A DNA stretch of 64,000 nucleotides from Nitzschia sp. pyKryTriq1 (lineage: Eukaryota > Bacillariophyta > Bacillariophyceae > Bacillariales > Bacillariaceae). Every line of letters begins with the position of its first letter. Position 1 is the stretch's first letter. This document shows, piece by piece, positions 41,970-52,797 of this stretch. Position numbers and translations under genes: made by a program. The notes below the pieces were generated by a model. The model ran no database searches. It was not told the origin of the DNA and saw nothing but the letters and a program-made list of their open reading frames with translations. Location: contig OY101116.1 in NCBI GenBank assembly GCA_956465555.1, forward strand, positions 1,426,001-1,490,000. The letters run 5' to 3'.

Positions 41970-43384
41970 TTTTTTAAGAAGAAGTCTCGCTTTGTGCGTT
42001 GCAGCAGATTCGGACACCTGATCGTGGAGAGATGCTTGTTCACGGCGTTGATTCCAATAGTTCTACTCCTGGCTGTAGCTCTACTACTAGAGTAGCGTAC
42101 CGACGGTAGAGAGAGAAGACTGCAAGAATGATAGGAAGAGATTGCCGATAGCTTTTATTGTACCGGTAGAGTGTAATAGGATGTGGTACAATGAACAAGG
42201 AGTACGGGGTACGGTACCACACTCGTACGGGTACGATGCAGTACCGGTACCGGTACCTGGTACCGGTTCGGTATTTGCTAAAATTTCCAAACCGCACTCT
42301 TCACCACCCCTTATCCTCCTTTTGCGCAACGACTAAATTGACTAAGGTTTCCAACGCAAAATCCCAGCCAAAAGTCCGACCAGGAGAATTATTGCACGCA
42401 CTGGATGGTTTTCGGCGGCCAAAATAACAGTTCGACAGCTCGACGGTTCTATCTTTTGACACTACCACTACTGTCAGATAGTAATCAAACTCGAAACTTA
42501 CGTTTTCAAGATACCAATAGTGTCGTAAATGAAAAAAAGAAAGGGTCAAAACGGTCTACTACTAGTACTACTAGTACTACAAAGCATTCGGCCACGAACT
42601 TTCAAAAGTCCAAAACGATAGTAGTACTAGTACTACCACAGACCGGCGACTCTATCTTTTGACGCTGCCAAGTGCAATAGTAACCAAACTAAATAATTTG
42701 ATTCGCGACATATAAATAACGAAACATGTAAAAGGACTACTAGTCGATTTGTAACTACTGGTATACCTGCTCATCGCTGCCCCCCAAATTTTTGCAAATC
42801 CCAATGAACTATGGTATGATGTATACCATATTATGATCCCATGATCGAATACTATCTCCGACGTCTGCACTTCGCTCGGTGTTTGATTCCTCCGATCGAA
42901 GTCCCTCTTCAACAGATCCCCGATGTTGAGAAAATAATGAGAAGCGTGCTACTCGTACGAAGTACCACGCAGAGGTAGCGGTACCAGGTACGGTACACAC
43001 CGTATGTAGCTACCGGGACCGGTAGACTACTGGTGATATCACTCGCTCGGAGTCCTTGTTCTCGGAGTAGCTACCGGTATTAAAGTGGCTATTCTAATTT
43101 GTACGAGGAGTAGTGCAGAAGGATACCATCTGCAGTGCTCCAACTACAGGAATGCTCTCTGGTACACTCCACACTCCACCAAAACCTCATCACACCCACC
43201 ACAAACTAGAGGGTTCGTCGCTGGTCCGAATCAAAGTCCATACTTGAAAAGTGCAAGCTCTGTATTATTCGCTCCTTGTCGGGGATCGACGATTCACAAG
43301 TTTCCTTATTTCTGTGGATAAATTGCATTCGCGATAAGCCCATCACTAAGAGAGTTGTGGGCACAAATAAGAGGCAGCAGCAAC
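41970..43384. repeat. Intergenic region with GTAC/TACCGGTA and ACTACTAGT words
   Basis: GTACCGGTAC-type palindromes at 42160-42270 and 42960-43080, and CTACTAGTACTACTAGTACTAC-like sequence near 42550-42640. Small ORFs occur, none convincing. It lies between divergent genes, so promoters are expected. Confidence 0.5.
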
Positions 43385-45591
43385 ATGGGACCGGATCCCG
43401 AGGCAAAAGTTCGACATACGTCGGAGACGGAGTTGCCGACCTGTTTTCCCGACAATCTGCACCCTCCCAGAGCGGGGTTGATTCGCTTCTCTTCGGGTGC
43501 TCTGCACCGAGGGGAGCATCGACGGCAACGTAGCAGCATGCTACGGCGAGCTTCGGACTTGAGAAAATTTTCCCCTGTGATCTCGACAGAACATTGCAAC
43601 AGGGATGATACGGCACCGTTTCGAGGCCCGTACGCTCATCTCCGCAAAGAGTTGGATCATAAATACCATGCGCGGTACCGAAAAGAACGCCAGTGGCTCC
43701 AGGACTCGATCATTGAAGACATCTTAGAGGCCAACCTACCTGATGACTTTTCCACATGTGTGACCCCCAGGGAACCTTGGTTACTATTTACGGTGGGACC
43801 CCGAGGTGCGGGCAAGAAGCACGTTATCAATCAATTGGTCCGGGAAGATCGACTGCCGCTTTTGGGTTTTGTAAGGGTCGATCCAGACGAGATACGGAGA
43901 AGGCTTCCCGAATTCGATTCCTATTCGAATAACAGTCCATGCCTCGTAGATGAACTGACCAGGAAGGAGAGTGGCTTCATTGCAGAGCTACTTTTACTAG
44001 CGGCATTACAGAACGGGCGCAACGTTGTGTTTGATGGTTCCATGAGTGATCCCAACTGGCATCTCAAGTTGGTGGAAAAGCTACGTCAGCAATACGAAAT
44101 GCTTCGCTTTGGCATAATACACATCACCGCTCCCACAAAGTCGCTGCTCCAGCGAGCTCAAAAGAAGTTTCAAGATACAGGTCGAGATGTGACCCAAGAT
44201 GCTGTGATCAGCTATATCCAGCAAATTGAAGATTCTGTCAACATCGTCAAACAATATGTTGACTTTTGTGCAAAAATTCACAATGGATCTGGGCCATTAG
44301 AGCTGATCGACATGGAATGGGAGCAGTTCCACAGCAACTTTCTACAAACATGCGCCTGGAAACCGGGTATGCGCGGCAAACAAAAACTTATACACGAAGT
44401 ATCAGAAGAAGAAATAAGTGCCAGCAGGCACATCAGCATAAAATATGCTCGTAGAAAGCAGCGGCGCTTCTCCGTTCTGATTTCTTCGGAAGAAAACAAC
44501 CGCAGCGACGATCTCAAGTTCTACGGCAAATTTTCACACATCCGTGAAACTTTGGACTACAATTACCACTGCAACTATACTTTTGAACGTCAGAAGCTGC
44601 AGGATGCGATCATTGACGACATGCTTGATGCCGCCGTCATCTTTGACGTTGACGGAAAAATTGGATCTGTCCCTACTGAACCTTGGATCGTTTTCACAGC
44701 TGGCGCAATGGGAGCTGGAAAATCACACACCATGAATGTCCTGGTCGAAAAGGGCAGATTTCCTCTCACAGCTTTCGTGGTGGTGGATCCAGATGAGATC
44801 CGTCACCTACTCCCTGAGTATTCGGTGTATATCGCTTCAAATCCAGAGCACGCGGGCGACCTCACTAGAAAGGAGGCTGGTTTTATTGCTGAGATCCTTA
44901 CACTGGCTGCCGTAAGTTGTTTGAGTTTCCCATTTGACGACGTTATTGTCCCTCGAAAGGGGTCTTCTCACAAACTCTCTCTATATAGCTACGAAGAGGT
45001 AACAACGTGCTGCAGGATGGTAGCCTGAGGGATTCGGATTGGTACAAGGCGTATTTCGCGCGACTCAGAGAAGAGTTTCCTTCAGTACGGCAGGCGATTT
45101 TGCATGTGACGGCTCCCCGAGAGGCAGTTTTTGAGCGGGCGGCGGCTCGTGCCAAGGCGACGGGTCGAATAGTTCCCAAGGCCCTGCTGGAGGCTGCCCT
45201 CGAACAAGTCCCCCGTAGTGTTGAGGTGCTGTCACCGCTAGTCGACTACTACGCCGAATTGAACAATGCGGATAAAGTGGAACTCGTTAAACCGGAAGGG
45301 AGTACATGGGAGGAATTCACCGAGGTTTGGAATCAGTGAGTTAACTCTGGTTGGATGGCATCTTCTGCTGTATTTCTTATGATGATTGTCTTGGCATATC
45401 TGCCAGCATCATTCCCCTCACGTTGTGTTTCCGCGTTTGTGATTTTTTTCTCGTATTGGTTGCAAAGGCGAGTAGCTTATGAAGAGTCAGGCAGACGAAA
45501 GGTTTTGAAAGTTTTGGGCAAGCAGGGGAAGCAGCAAGAGGCGTTGCTCGCAGATGATGACGTCTCCATGGAGAGCTCTCGCACACAGTAG
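43385..45591 (+). CDS. Tandem zeta-family P-loop kinase-like protein
   Basis: Best model: exons 43385-44911, 44989-45335 and 45468-45591, about 665 residues. If the last intron (45336-45467) is retained, the protein ends at the TGA 45337-45339, about 624 residues. Two modules each have an R-G-P/K...LD..YH helix block (lead-in) and then a zeta-type P-loop domain. Module 2 has Walker A AGAMGAGKSHT, the VDPDEIR block and LTRKEAGFIAE, and looks competent. Module 1 has GPRGAGKKHV, so the Walker A Ser/Thr is Lys, although VDPDEIR is kept. The family includes bacterial zeta kinases that phosphorylate UDP-GlcNAc, but eukaryotic relatives are of unknown role, and no antitoxin-like partner is seen. The C-terminal exon adds a basic, then acidic tail. 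Confidence 0.78.
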
Positions 45592-45735
45592 CTAGCTACT
45601 CCTAGTAGGACGCTGATTGTGTGTGAAGATGAACTTTTTGTTGTAAATACCTCTTTAGATTCCTTTACAAGTATCGTACAGTACTCAGTACTGTACGAAA
45701 CAGCATGCGACACACAAAATGGTCAGATGATCTAA

Positions 45736-46188
45736 CTACGCCGAGGTGATGAGACCGTAGGCAAATGATCCAGTCGACACCAACGAGATCAAAACGCCAA
45801 CCCATTTGATGATACCTCCTTTCTTGTAGCGAGCAGTCGTTACGTCCAACGAAGTGTCGCTATATCCTTTCATGTACAAGACGGACCCCACGCAGAAACA
45901 GACGCTTCCAATCGCGTTGGCGATGGGATACTTGAGTCCCCCAATCAATGCCAAGGTAACGTATGATCCCAAACCTTCAAGGTAGTTCTGGTGTCCCCGT
46001 TGAACACGATTGAACTCGTCCGCATTTTTGTGGTACCCGGGTACAGCATAGAGGTTCGGATATTGAACGTTGTATTGCGTGCGAGCCTTCATGACAGCAC
46101 CCGAAAGGTTAAACCCTGTGAAAAGGGTTCCGATACCGGCACCCAAAACGACCCAGCCATATTGAGCTGGAACTTCGATGGCGACCAT
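45736..46188 (-). CDS. MGST3: MAPEG-family microsomal glutathione S-transferase 3-like
   Basis: 150 residues from the first ATG (46188, MVAIEVPAQYGW). Family marks are strong: VMKARTQYNVQYPNLYA (AR..Y.V.YP.lYA), then EFNRVQRGHQNYLEGLGSYV (the FN..QR.HQN.LE glutathione-site block), LKYPIANAIGSV, and YMKGYSD. Four membrane segments are expected, as in MAPEG trimers of the ER or outer mitochondrial membrane. Members conjugate or peroxidatically reduce lipid hydroperoxides with glutathione. It sits between the two zeta-family genes on the opposite strand and appears unrelated to them. Length is normal for MGST3. It ends about 145 bp from the convergent tandem kinase gene. Confidence 0.9.
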   Translation of the reverse strand: MVAIEVPAQYGWVVLGAGIGTLFTGFNLSGAVMKARTQYNVQYPNLYAVPGYHKNADEFNRVQRGHQNYLEGLGSYVTLALIGGLKYPIANAIGSVCFCVGSVLYMKGYSDTSLDVTTARYKKGGIIKWVGVLISLVSTGSFAYGLITSA

Positions 46189-47118
46189 GCTGAATTTCAA
46201 GAGTGTGTCGCGGAGGAGTTTGGATATTAATACTCACTGGAGTATTGAAGCTCTATTTTGTGTCATCAATGGCGTGTGGTAGGTGGGAGAAACTGGAACG
46301 AATCATCATCAATCATCATCGAAGATCATCGATCGTCGATCGCCTTCTTCGAACGTTTTTCGATTTTCGATGACGTCAGGAAAGTATGTACTGTACGAGT
46401 ACGAGTAGAAGATATTTTTTTATCATACCGGTGGGTACCAGGTACCGGTACTGGTACTGTACGAGGCGTACGTCCCTGTACTTGTACCGGTGCGTACGCG
46501 GTACCCCCCGGTACCGGTACGTGTTGTTGCTTCGGGAACAAAAAAGAAGATCCACCCACCACCCACCACGCCAGCCGGAGGGCCAGAGGAGAAGATCATG
46601 AAGGGGAGGCGGCACGGCGGGGGAACGGCAAATCGACAGAGGCCCGCCCCGCGCCCCCTTTGTGCCAGGCATAAAAGAAGTATTGTTGGGCCCATTTATA
46701 AAAAAGCCCGGCAAGCAAGTTGATAGTGCGTACGTGGGAAAGTCATTCTGTTAAACGAAATGCGATCGGATGCCTAAATATTATTACTGCCCACGGTTGA
46801 ATATTACTTATTGGAAAAGACAATCGTCACGAAGAACCCGATCAATGAAGTTCCCATTTTTTGTAGTCTACGAGTAGCCATCAGGGTTCGGGTCGGTGCA
46901 TGTGCGTCGATGGGGGCGTTTTAGTTGGAAAATCAAAACCTAGTATATATGCCAGGTTGTCACATGCTGTCAAAACCCGAACCAAGAATACTCTATTCTC
47001 GCTATCTCGCTCATCCAGATTCCGATTCTTGAACGGTCCATTTGTCCTTTAGGTCATCGTTCCCTACGCGATACCGGGTCTCTCTAATACTCTAACTGTA
47101 CAAGTTCACGACCTGCCG
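46189..47118. repeat. Intergenic region with GTAC palindromes
   Basis: Dense GTACCGGTAC/CAGGTACCGG words at 46390-46525, followed by a GC-rich patch near 46590-46665. It is the shared 5' region of MGST3 (minus) and the single-domain kinase (plus). No gene was seen. Confidence 0.5.
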
Positions 47119-48228
47119 ATGTATGCTTTGTTTGTTCTTCTTTGGAAGAAGCAAACGTGGTGTAGGAACACTCACAAATTGATTCCATCAAACAAGGAAA
47201 TCAGATACTTCTTTTCCTCTTTGTTTCTGACTTTTGCTGTAATAGCACTGCGACGAAAGATGTGCATTTCCAAAAGCAGAAGCCCTCTTATTGCACCTAT
47301 TCAGGTAGCAATTCCATCGTCATTCGAGAACACTACTCGAGGTGAATGGTTGCCTGTCGATTTTGACATTCCCCTCGACTATGATTGGGATGCATGTACA
47401 GAAGAAAACTACAAATCGGAACAGCCTCGTAAATTCCGTGGCCCCTTCAAGGAGATTCGCGAAAGATTGGATTACTCTTTTCACGCTCATTATTCTCTCG
47501 AGAGACAGGAGCTACAAGACTTCATATTACAGTCCATTCTGGATGGGAATGATCGTGACAAGGTTAAAGGTCGGCGTTGCAGAGAGCCTCCAAATCCTTG
47601 GGTCGTTTTCACCGCTGGCGTTATGGGCGCGGGGAAGTCATATACCATCCGACGCCTTCATGAGCAGGGACTCTTCCCCTTGGAGTCTTTTTCATGGGTG
47701 GATCCAGACGAAATCAGGCGACTATTACCAGAATTTGAAGTATATCTTCAAAAAAGTGCCGAAAACGCGGGCGCAATGACGCGGAAAGAGGCGGGTATGA
47801 TGGCAGAGATCCTTTCCGAGGCGAGTCTAGAGCGCGGGCAAAACGTTTTGAAGGATGGATCGCTACGAGATGCCGATTGGTACAAGAACTATTTCACTGA
47901 ACTTCGGGAAGCCTATCCTGGTATCCGTCTTGGCATCATACACGTCACGGCCCCAATGGATGTGATTCTAGAAAGAGTACAGGAAAGAGCCAAGCAGACG
48001 GGACGGATCGTTCCACGAGACGTTCTCGAAAAGGCAGCTGAACAAGTGCCCAAGTCAGTCAGAATACTTCAAAAGCATGTCGATTTATTTCTTCAAATCG
48101 ATAACTCATGCAACAACGATGGCACAACAAAAATCATTGCCAATGGGATACCAGTGACAACCGTAAGGGAACATTTGGGTAAGAAGCGTGTTGAGGGCGG
48201 TCAGAGATTAGTTAAGATTTCACAATAG
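47119..48228 (+). CDS. Single-domain zeta-family P-loop kinase-like protein
   Basis: 369 residues, ATG 47119, single exon. It is a paralogue of the modules at 43385-45591, with the same lead-in helix block (FRGPFKEIRERLDYSFHAHY) and one P-loop domain: TAGVMGAGKSYT (intact Walker A), SWVDPDEIRRLLPE, MTRKEAGMMAEIL, and KDGSLRDADWY. It resembles module 2 of the tandem protein far more than module 1. The first 50 residues contain a hydrophobic segment (YFFSSLFLTFAVIAL) flanked by basic residues, so it may be membrane-anchored; the alternative start MCISKSRSP just after it would give a soluble form. Substrate is unknown; nucleotide-sugar or other small-molecule phosphorylation is an inference from the family. 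Confidence 0.78.
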   Translation: MYALFVLLWKKQTWCRNTHKLIPSNKEIRYFFSSLFLTFAVIALRRKMCISKSRSPLIAPIQVAIPSSFENTTRGEWLPVDFDIPLDYDWDACTEENYKSEQPRKFRGPFKEIRERLDYSFHAHYSLERQELQDFILQSILDGNDRDKVKGRRCREPPNPWVVFTAGVMGAGKSYTIRRLHEQGLFPLESFSWVDPDEIRRLLPEFEVYLQKSAENAGAMTRKEAGMMAEILSEASLERGQNVLKDGSLRDADWYKNYFTELREAYPGIRLGIIHVTAPMDVILERVQERAKQTGRIVPRDVLEKAAEQVPKSVRILQKHVDLFLQIDNSCNNDGTTKIIANGIPVTTVREHLGKKRVEGGQRLVKISQ

Positions 48229-48625
48229 ACTAGACTCTTTGCTAAGGAACCAGTGTGTCTACAAACACAGTAAGGTAGTTGTAGTATGATATGGACCTCT
48301 GGGCGATCCATGGAGGGAGCAATTCGAAGGAGTCCAATGGACGTCACGGGTTCCCGCATTCTTCTGTCTCGTCCTAGTTGGCGAATTCTCACAAGCATGC
48401 ATGTGCAGCGACAGCGCCTCATCCAACCTCGCTTGATGTTCATATTCAACCCATGTTCGGCGCATCGAGCACTGTGCAATGAGGGAGGGGGCTTCTAGTA
48501 GTTGCTTCTAGTTCCACGATAGGCGCAGGAGGCTGCTCGATAGGAGGGTCGTCCACGCCCGGCTTTTCCTCCATGCTCGTAGGAGTTTTCGGCAATGCTT
48601 CAGCTGCTTCGTTTCCATTTCATCG
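48229..48625. other. Intergenic, convergent 3' region
   Basis: This lies between the single-domain kinase and the oxygenase-like gene, which converge. Nothing distinctive was seen. Confidence 0.4.
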
Positions 48626-50840
48626 TTACAGACAAACGTGGTCTGTGCTATTGCTAGTGGAATCCGTGGGGAATGTTTTGTCCGCGTCGTTGTCAGGAGT
48701 TCCAACAACTTCTTCGGTGGGGGGATTGGGGAGACAGTCAACAAACCCGATAGTGTTACGAGGAATGCACAGAGGGCCTCTTATTGGCTCCGTTGAGCAG
48801 TGGAAGCGACATATTTTGTGAAGATCGTCGAAATTGCACATCATTGAAATCATATCCATGGTGCGATCCTCGACATCCGCGTCCTCTTCGAATGCGTTTT
48901 CGGCGATGCTCTCGACCCGCTCAAAGAATTCAACCATGATTTTATCTTCGGGGCTCCCCTCCGGAAAGTTGCGAACGCCAGCGTGCTGAAAGTCGCCAGT
49001 AAACATTACCCCTGGAGCGGCCTCCAAAACGACTAGATGTTGATTTTCTCGAACGATGCGATACTGTTCGTCTTCTTTACCTTCGACGATGCGGCAATAG
49101 CCATAAGAGCACCTGAAGGAGAAGCCAGAGGACGGCGATTTGATTTGATGAGTTTTAAAAACGCTGGACAGTCAGGGTCAGCCAAGTACGTTCAACGACT
49201 TACCCTCTTCGATCGATTTGATTCTTCTGTACCCCAACACTGATCTTTCCACTGCCCCCCATTCCAATCAGCACACTGCAGGGAGCATAAGGCGAGGCCA
49301 TTGCTTCATTGTATGCTGCTCTGTCGTATTCCCAGCCCCCTACTGGAATTGCAACGAATGGAGCATCGTCGTCATCATCTGCCATCTTTGGGTCCTGGGG
49401 ATACCAGCTCGTGGTTTGACGGGGAATGTCGTGGTGGATGGACTGATCTTCGGTTCCTCCGATCAAAATACCCAAATCATGGATCCTTTCATGTTCTGGA
49501 TGAATGAGTCCATGTTCTGATAAAAGTGACTCCACCATGGATCTAGTTGAGACGAAATGGTGTCCATCATGACGCCGCAGTGGAACTTGCCATCGATAAT
49601 CGTTTCGAATATCTTGGCAGATCGAATTGGAAAAGGTGATATAACCGTGCCGGGAAGACTTGTCGATGTCGCTGGCGATTGACTTTCGTAGACGTCCACG
49701 CTCGTCAAAGAAGATTGATTTCAATTTAGAAACTGCCTCGGCCGAAAGACCTGCCTTGTGCATTCTTGCTCTCGATGTTCCTGGATAAAAGGGTCTTTTC
49801 AGCTTCTTGTTTACCATTTCCATGATACTCTTCTGGCGCACAAACTCTTCGCACGAAAGCTCTTCTTCGGTGACCAACAGAGACCCGTCACGAATTCGAT
49901 CTGGTATTTTGGTTTCTCCTCCGAGAGTGAAGTGGCAGATCTCCGCTTCTGGGTTCTTCTTCCTTTCTTCAAGGTCACGGAGAAGTCGTTCACATTCGTG
50001 CCTAACTTTTTGTACCCCTTCATCCTTCAGGATGCGTTCTGGTATTGCATACGTGTCGTGGGCAGCTTCGTCTTTGGTATAGGCATCGGGTCGAATAGAG
50101 CATCCAGCCCGTTGGAGTGCAGCCGATAACATTCTCTGCAACTGTCTCAGATGTCTGGCATGCAATCCACTGGGCACAATCTTGCCATCAATTTCCTCCT
50201 CAATTTCACCGAGTCTTTGATTCAATAGTTGGGCCACGAGATCTTTCAGGTCTGGCAAGTCCAACAGCAGATTCAACAAGGAAACATCCAACGTGCCAAT
50301 TACTGCTGTGGTGGAACTGCCCTGAACAACAACGTGGTGCATCGGCATCGCTAGGCGCCTCAAAAAGGCATACTTGCGCAGTGAGCTCCTTGGGAAGAGC
50401 CAGTCGGCTTCGTCTGCCCCTGCAATGACGCTCGTAGCGGCCGAAAGCTTTTTGCACGCCTCGAGGATTTCAAGACTGTCGTCGGACCGACTCGATAGCA
50501 AACACTTCACATCCTGTAACAAGCGCGTATTGCCGTTACTGGAGTCATCTGTTGACTTCTGACAAGTAGTGAGGAGTCGACGCCAGGTCATTCGGATTCG
50601 ATCGCGAATGTTGTTGATCTCATCATCCTTGGAAATATCACCACCATCGTTCACTCGAGTCGTAACAAGGCAGCCAGTTCTTATGTTTCCCGGAATTTCT
50701 TCCAAGAGCAAGGGCCGCAGAGATATGGAGAAAAAAGCCTCCGAGGAATGGAACAGAGAATTGATGCTCGTCGTATCTTCTGTACTACCAGTAGACTGAT
50801 TCAGTTCGATTGACGGCACCTTCCCATTGAAATTCGTCAT
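48626..50840 (-). CDS. 2OG-Fe(II) dioxygenase-like protein (HxD...H)
   Basis: Two exons, 50840-49204 and 49112-48626, with a 91-bp phase-2 intron (GTAAGT..TTCAG). The join makes a Gly codon and keeps a long open frame, about 707 residues. The N-terminal 430 residues are helical and charged with no known family. Around residue 470 there is QSIHHDIPRQ (candidate HxD iron pair), then APCSVLIGMGGSGKISV, and after the intron VMFTGDFQHAGVRNF, which looks like the distal His of the double-stranded beta-helix fold (GDxxHAG) with a following Arg. That spacing and order fit 2-oxoglutarate/iron oxygenases. The substrate is unknown. The C-terminal 80 residues are Cys-rich, then acidic. The oxygenase call rests on motifs read by eye. 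Confidence 0.6.
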
Positions 50841-51489
50841 GGTATGTATTGACTGGTTCAGTAGCGCTCAGCGCTCACGGTTTTGCGCTTTTATGAATGA
50901 AGGGCACGATTGACAAACAACTAGACTAGATGTCTTGCTGCATCATGTTGTTTCGTGCGTGTTTCGTGGTCAGCGAAGGTGAATACGAGTACTTGTACTC
51001 GTAATGGAAAAAGAATCGTGAAATAAAAAGTCCGATAAAAAGAAGCACAATAAGAAGAGACAAAAGAGAGGAGAGGAAAAGTCCCAACATCAGGCCGCAT
51101 GCATGCAGGATGCAGGCAGAACCTCTACATAAAAAAATGTTATTCCCTTGTTGGCAGAACCTTGCTTGACCAACAAGTACTACTTATTGGTCCCGCTAGC
51201 TGCGCCTACCGCATCGACGAGAAGGACAGTCGTTTGAGTCGACTTTTGCATTCGGATGGGTCCACCTTTTTCTCGGAAGCCAGGGCGGGATTGATGCGAG
51301 TGGGGTGAGTGTGTGAGTCAGGTGTGAGTGACCGTTGTTCGTGGGTTTCTCGCCAACGACGAACGACCAATTTTTTCAGCTAGTCTACTCGTACGACACC
51401 AACCACAACATCATCACCATCTTTCGTTATTGGTTCTTCTACCTACATAATTCTCGCATCACTTCAGTTGCAGTTGCGTCTACTATTTC
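50841..51489. other. Intergenic, divergent promoter region
   Basis: An A/G-rich stretch at 51005-51090, CGAGTACTTGTACTCGTA near 50984-51002, and CT-rich sequence just before the Sec14 gene. No gene was seen. Confidence 0.4.
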
Positions 51490-52618
51490 ATGTCTTCTTG
51501 CTTGTGCCATCTGAACGAGCTAATATCACAACCTTGCTCGTGTTTTGTAAGAAATCAAGCCACCGCCGACGAAGCTTCCATCTTTGAAACTACCGGTATG
51601 CCTGCACCAACCGCAATTCCAATGACGTCTGCCGTGTCCTTGATGGTCGGAGAGGTGCCGACCATTACTCCGCAGTCTGAGAATGATATTCTCCAAGAGA
51701 AGATCTCATCCCCAGCTTCACTAGTCGAGGAAGATCAACCCGATGAGGAAGCTGTGGAAGAATTGAAAAGTATAGTTCGAAAAGCGTGGGATGATGAACC
51801 AGAATCTACAACCATCGGGAACAACTGTCGAGAAGATTGCGCCGCCCTCTTGGAAAAAATGCTCGCCGACCGACCACAGCTGATACGCATATTGATCGCC
51901 CGAAAATACCAAATGGAAGCATGTATGAGTTTGTTCTTTGAGCAGCTTCGGTTTCGAGCGAGATGGAAGCCCGAAAGCATTCAACCCGAGGATATTCCGA
52001 ATGCCTTGCCTTGTAAGTTGACTCGGGTTATTATATACTGTCGTGATGCACTGGTAAAGAACGTTCTCCTAACTTTTTCAAACAGCTGGTGCCTGGAGAC
52101 TGGCGGGGTACACAAAAGATGGTATTGTAGTGAGCAATTACAAGCTTCGATACTGGAAACCGGGCAAGTTGGGGTCAACACCCCAAAAGGGTGGAAGCAA
52201 CCAGAGTGACGGGTTGGATGATGCTGTTCAAGAATACACAAATTATGTCGTTTATATGATTGAATCCATGATTGCGAACATGAAGGCGCCACTGACTCCG
52301 CAGAAGTTTGTTGTCTTGTTTGACCTGAAGGGTTTCACGCCTTCGCTAGTTTTTCGAAAAGACGTCCGGCTTATGATTCGGAAGTTGATTTATGTGGCGC
52401 AATCCCAGTATCCAGAACGTCTGCATCAAACACTTTTGGTGAATGCTCCTTTTGGTTTTGAGTCTGCTTGGAGGTTGATTAAGCCGCTTCTTGACGAGAA
52501 GACTGCTGCCAAGATTCATTTTGTCAATGTAGAGTCGCTGACAAAGGAAATTGACGCAGAAGTTTTGTCGAAGGAATATGGAGGCAAGCGCGAGGAGTAC
52601 CCGCTTCCGTCTGCGTAG
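51490..52618 (+). CDS. Sec14-like CRAL-TRIO lipid-transfer protein
   Basis: Two exons, 51490-52012 and 52086-52618, with a 73-bp intron (GTAAGT..ACAG) in phase 1. The join gives NALPSGAWRLAGYTKDG, about 351 residues. An internal ATG at 51598, directly after a TACCGGTA word, is an alternative start. The N-terminal CRAL-TRIO-N helices (ADRPQLIRILIARKYQMEAC) precede the lipid-binding domain: VVLFDLKGFTPSLVFRKDVR and a TLLVNAPFGFESAWRLIKPL block, then LDEKTAAKIHFV. Members carry phosphatidylinositol, phosphatidylcholine or other lipids between membranes. The ligand cannot be assigned. There is no GOLD or membrane domain, so it is a soluble protein. It converges with the TTL gene. Confidence 0.85.
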
Positions 52619-52797
52619 TCTAGTATTACGACAACGTTTTGATGTTTAAGTGTAGCAAAGTAACTGTGAGGTCTTAATTTGTTTCTTTGGTGAATTTTTC
52701 CTTGAAAGGTAGAAAATCAACCTACACTATTATTCCGAAGCAGAGTATCATAGACTGATAGGTTCTGCTCTGAACGATACGGAGTACGTGATCACTC

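Noticed and set aside
45355-45591. Separate 78-residue membrane protein gene
   Set aside because: The hydrophobic part coincides with a T-rich intron and the rest continues the tandem kinase frame after splicing. Kept only as an alternative.
43385-48228. A bacterial-style toxin-antitoxin locus
   Set aside because: The kinase-like genes have introns, a tandem architecture and no small antitoxin-like partner; the gene between them is an ordinary MGST3-type enzyme on the opposite strand.
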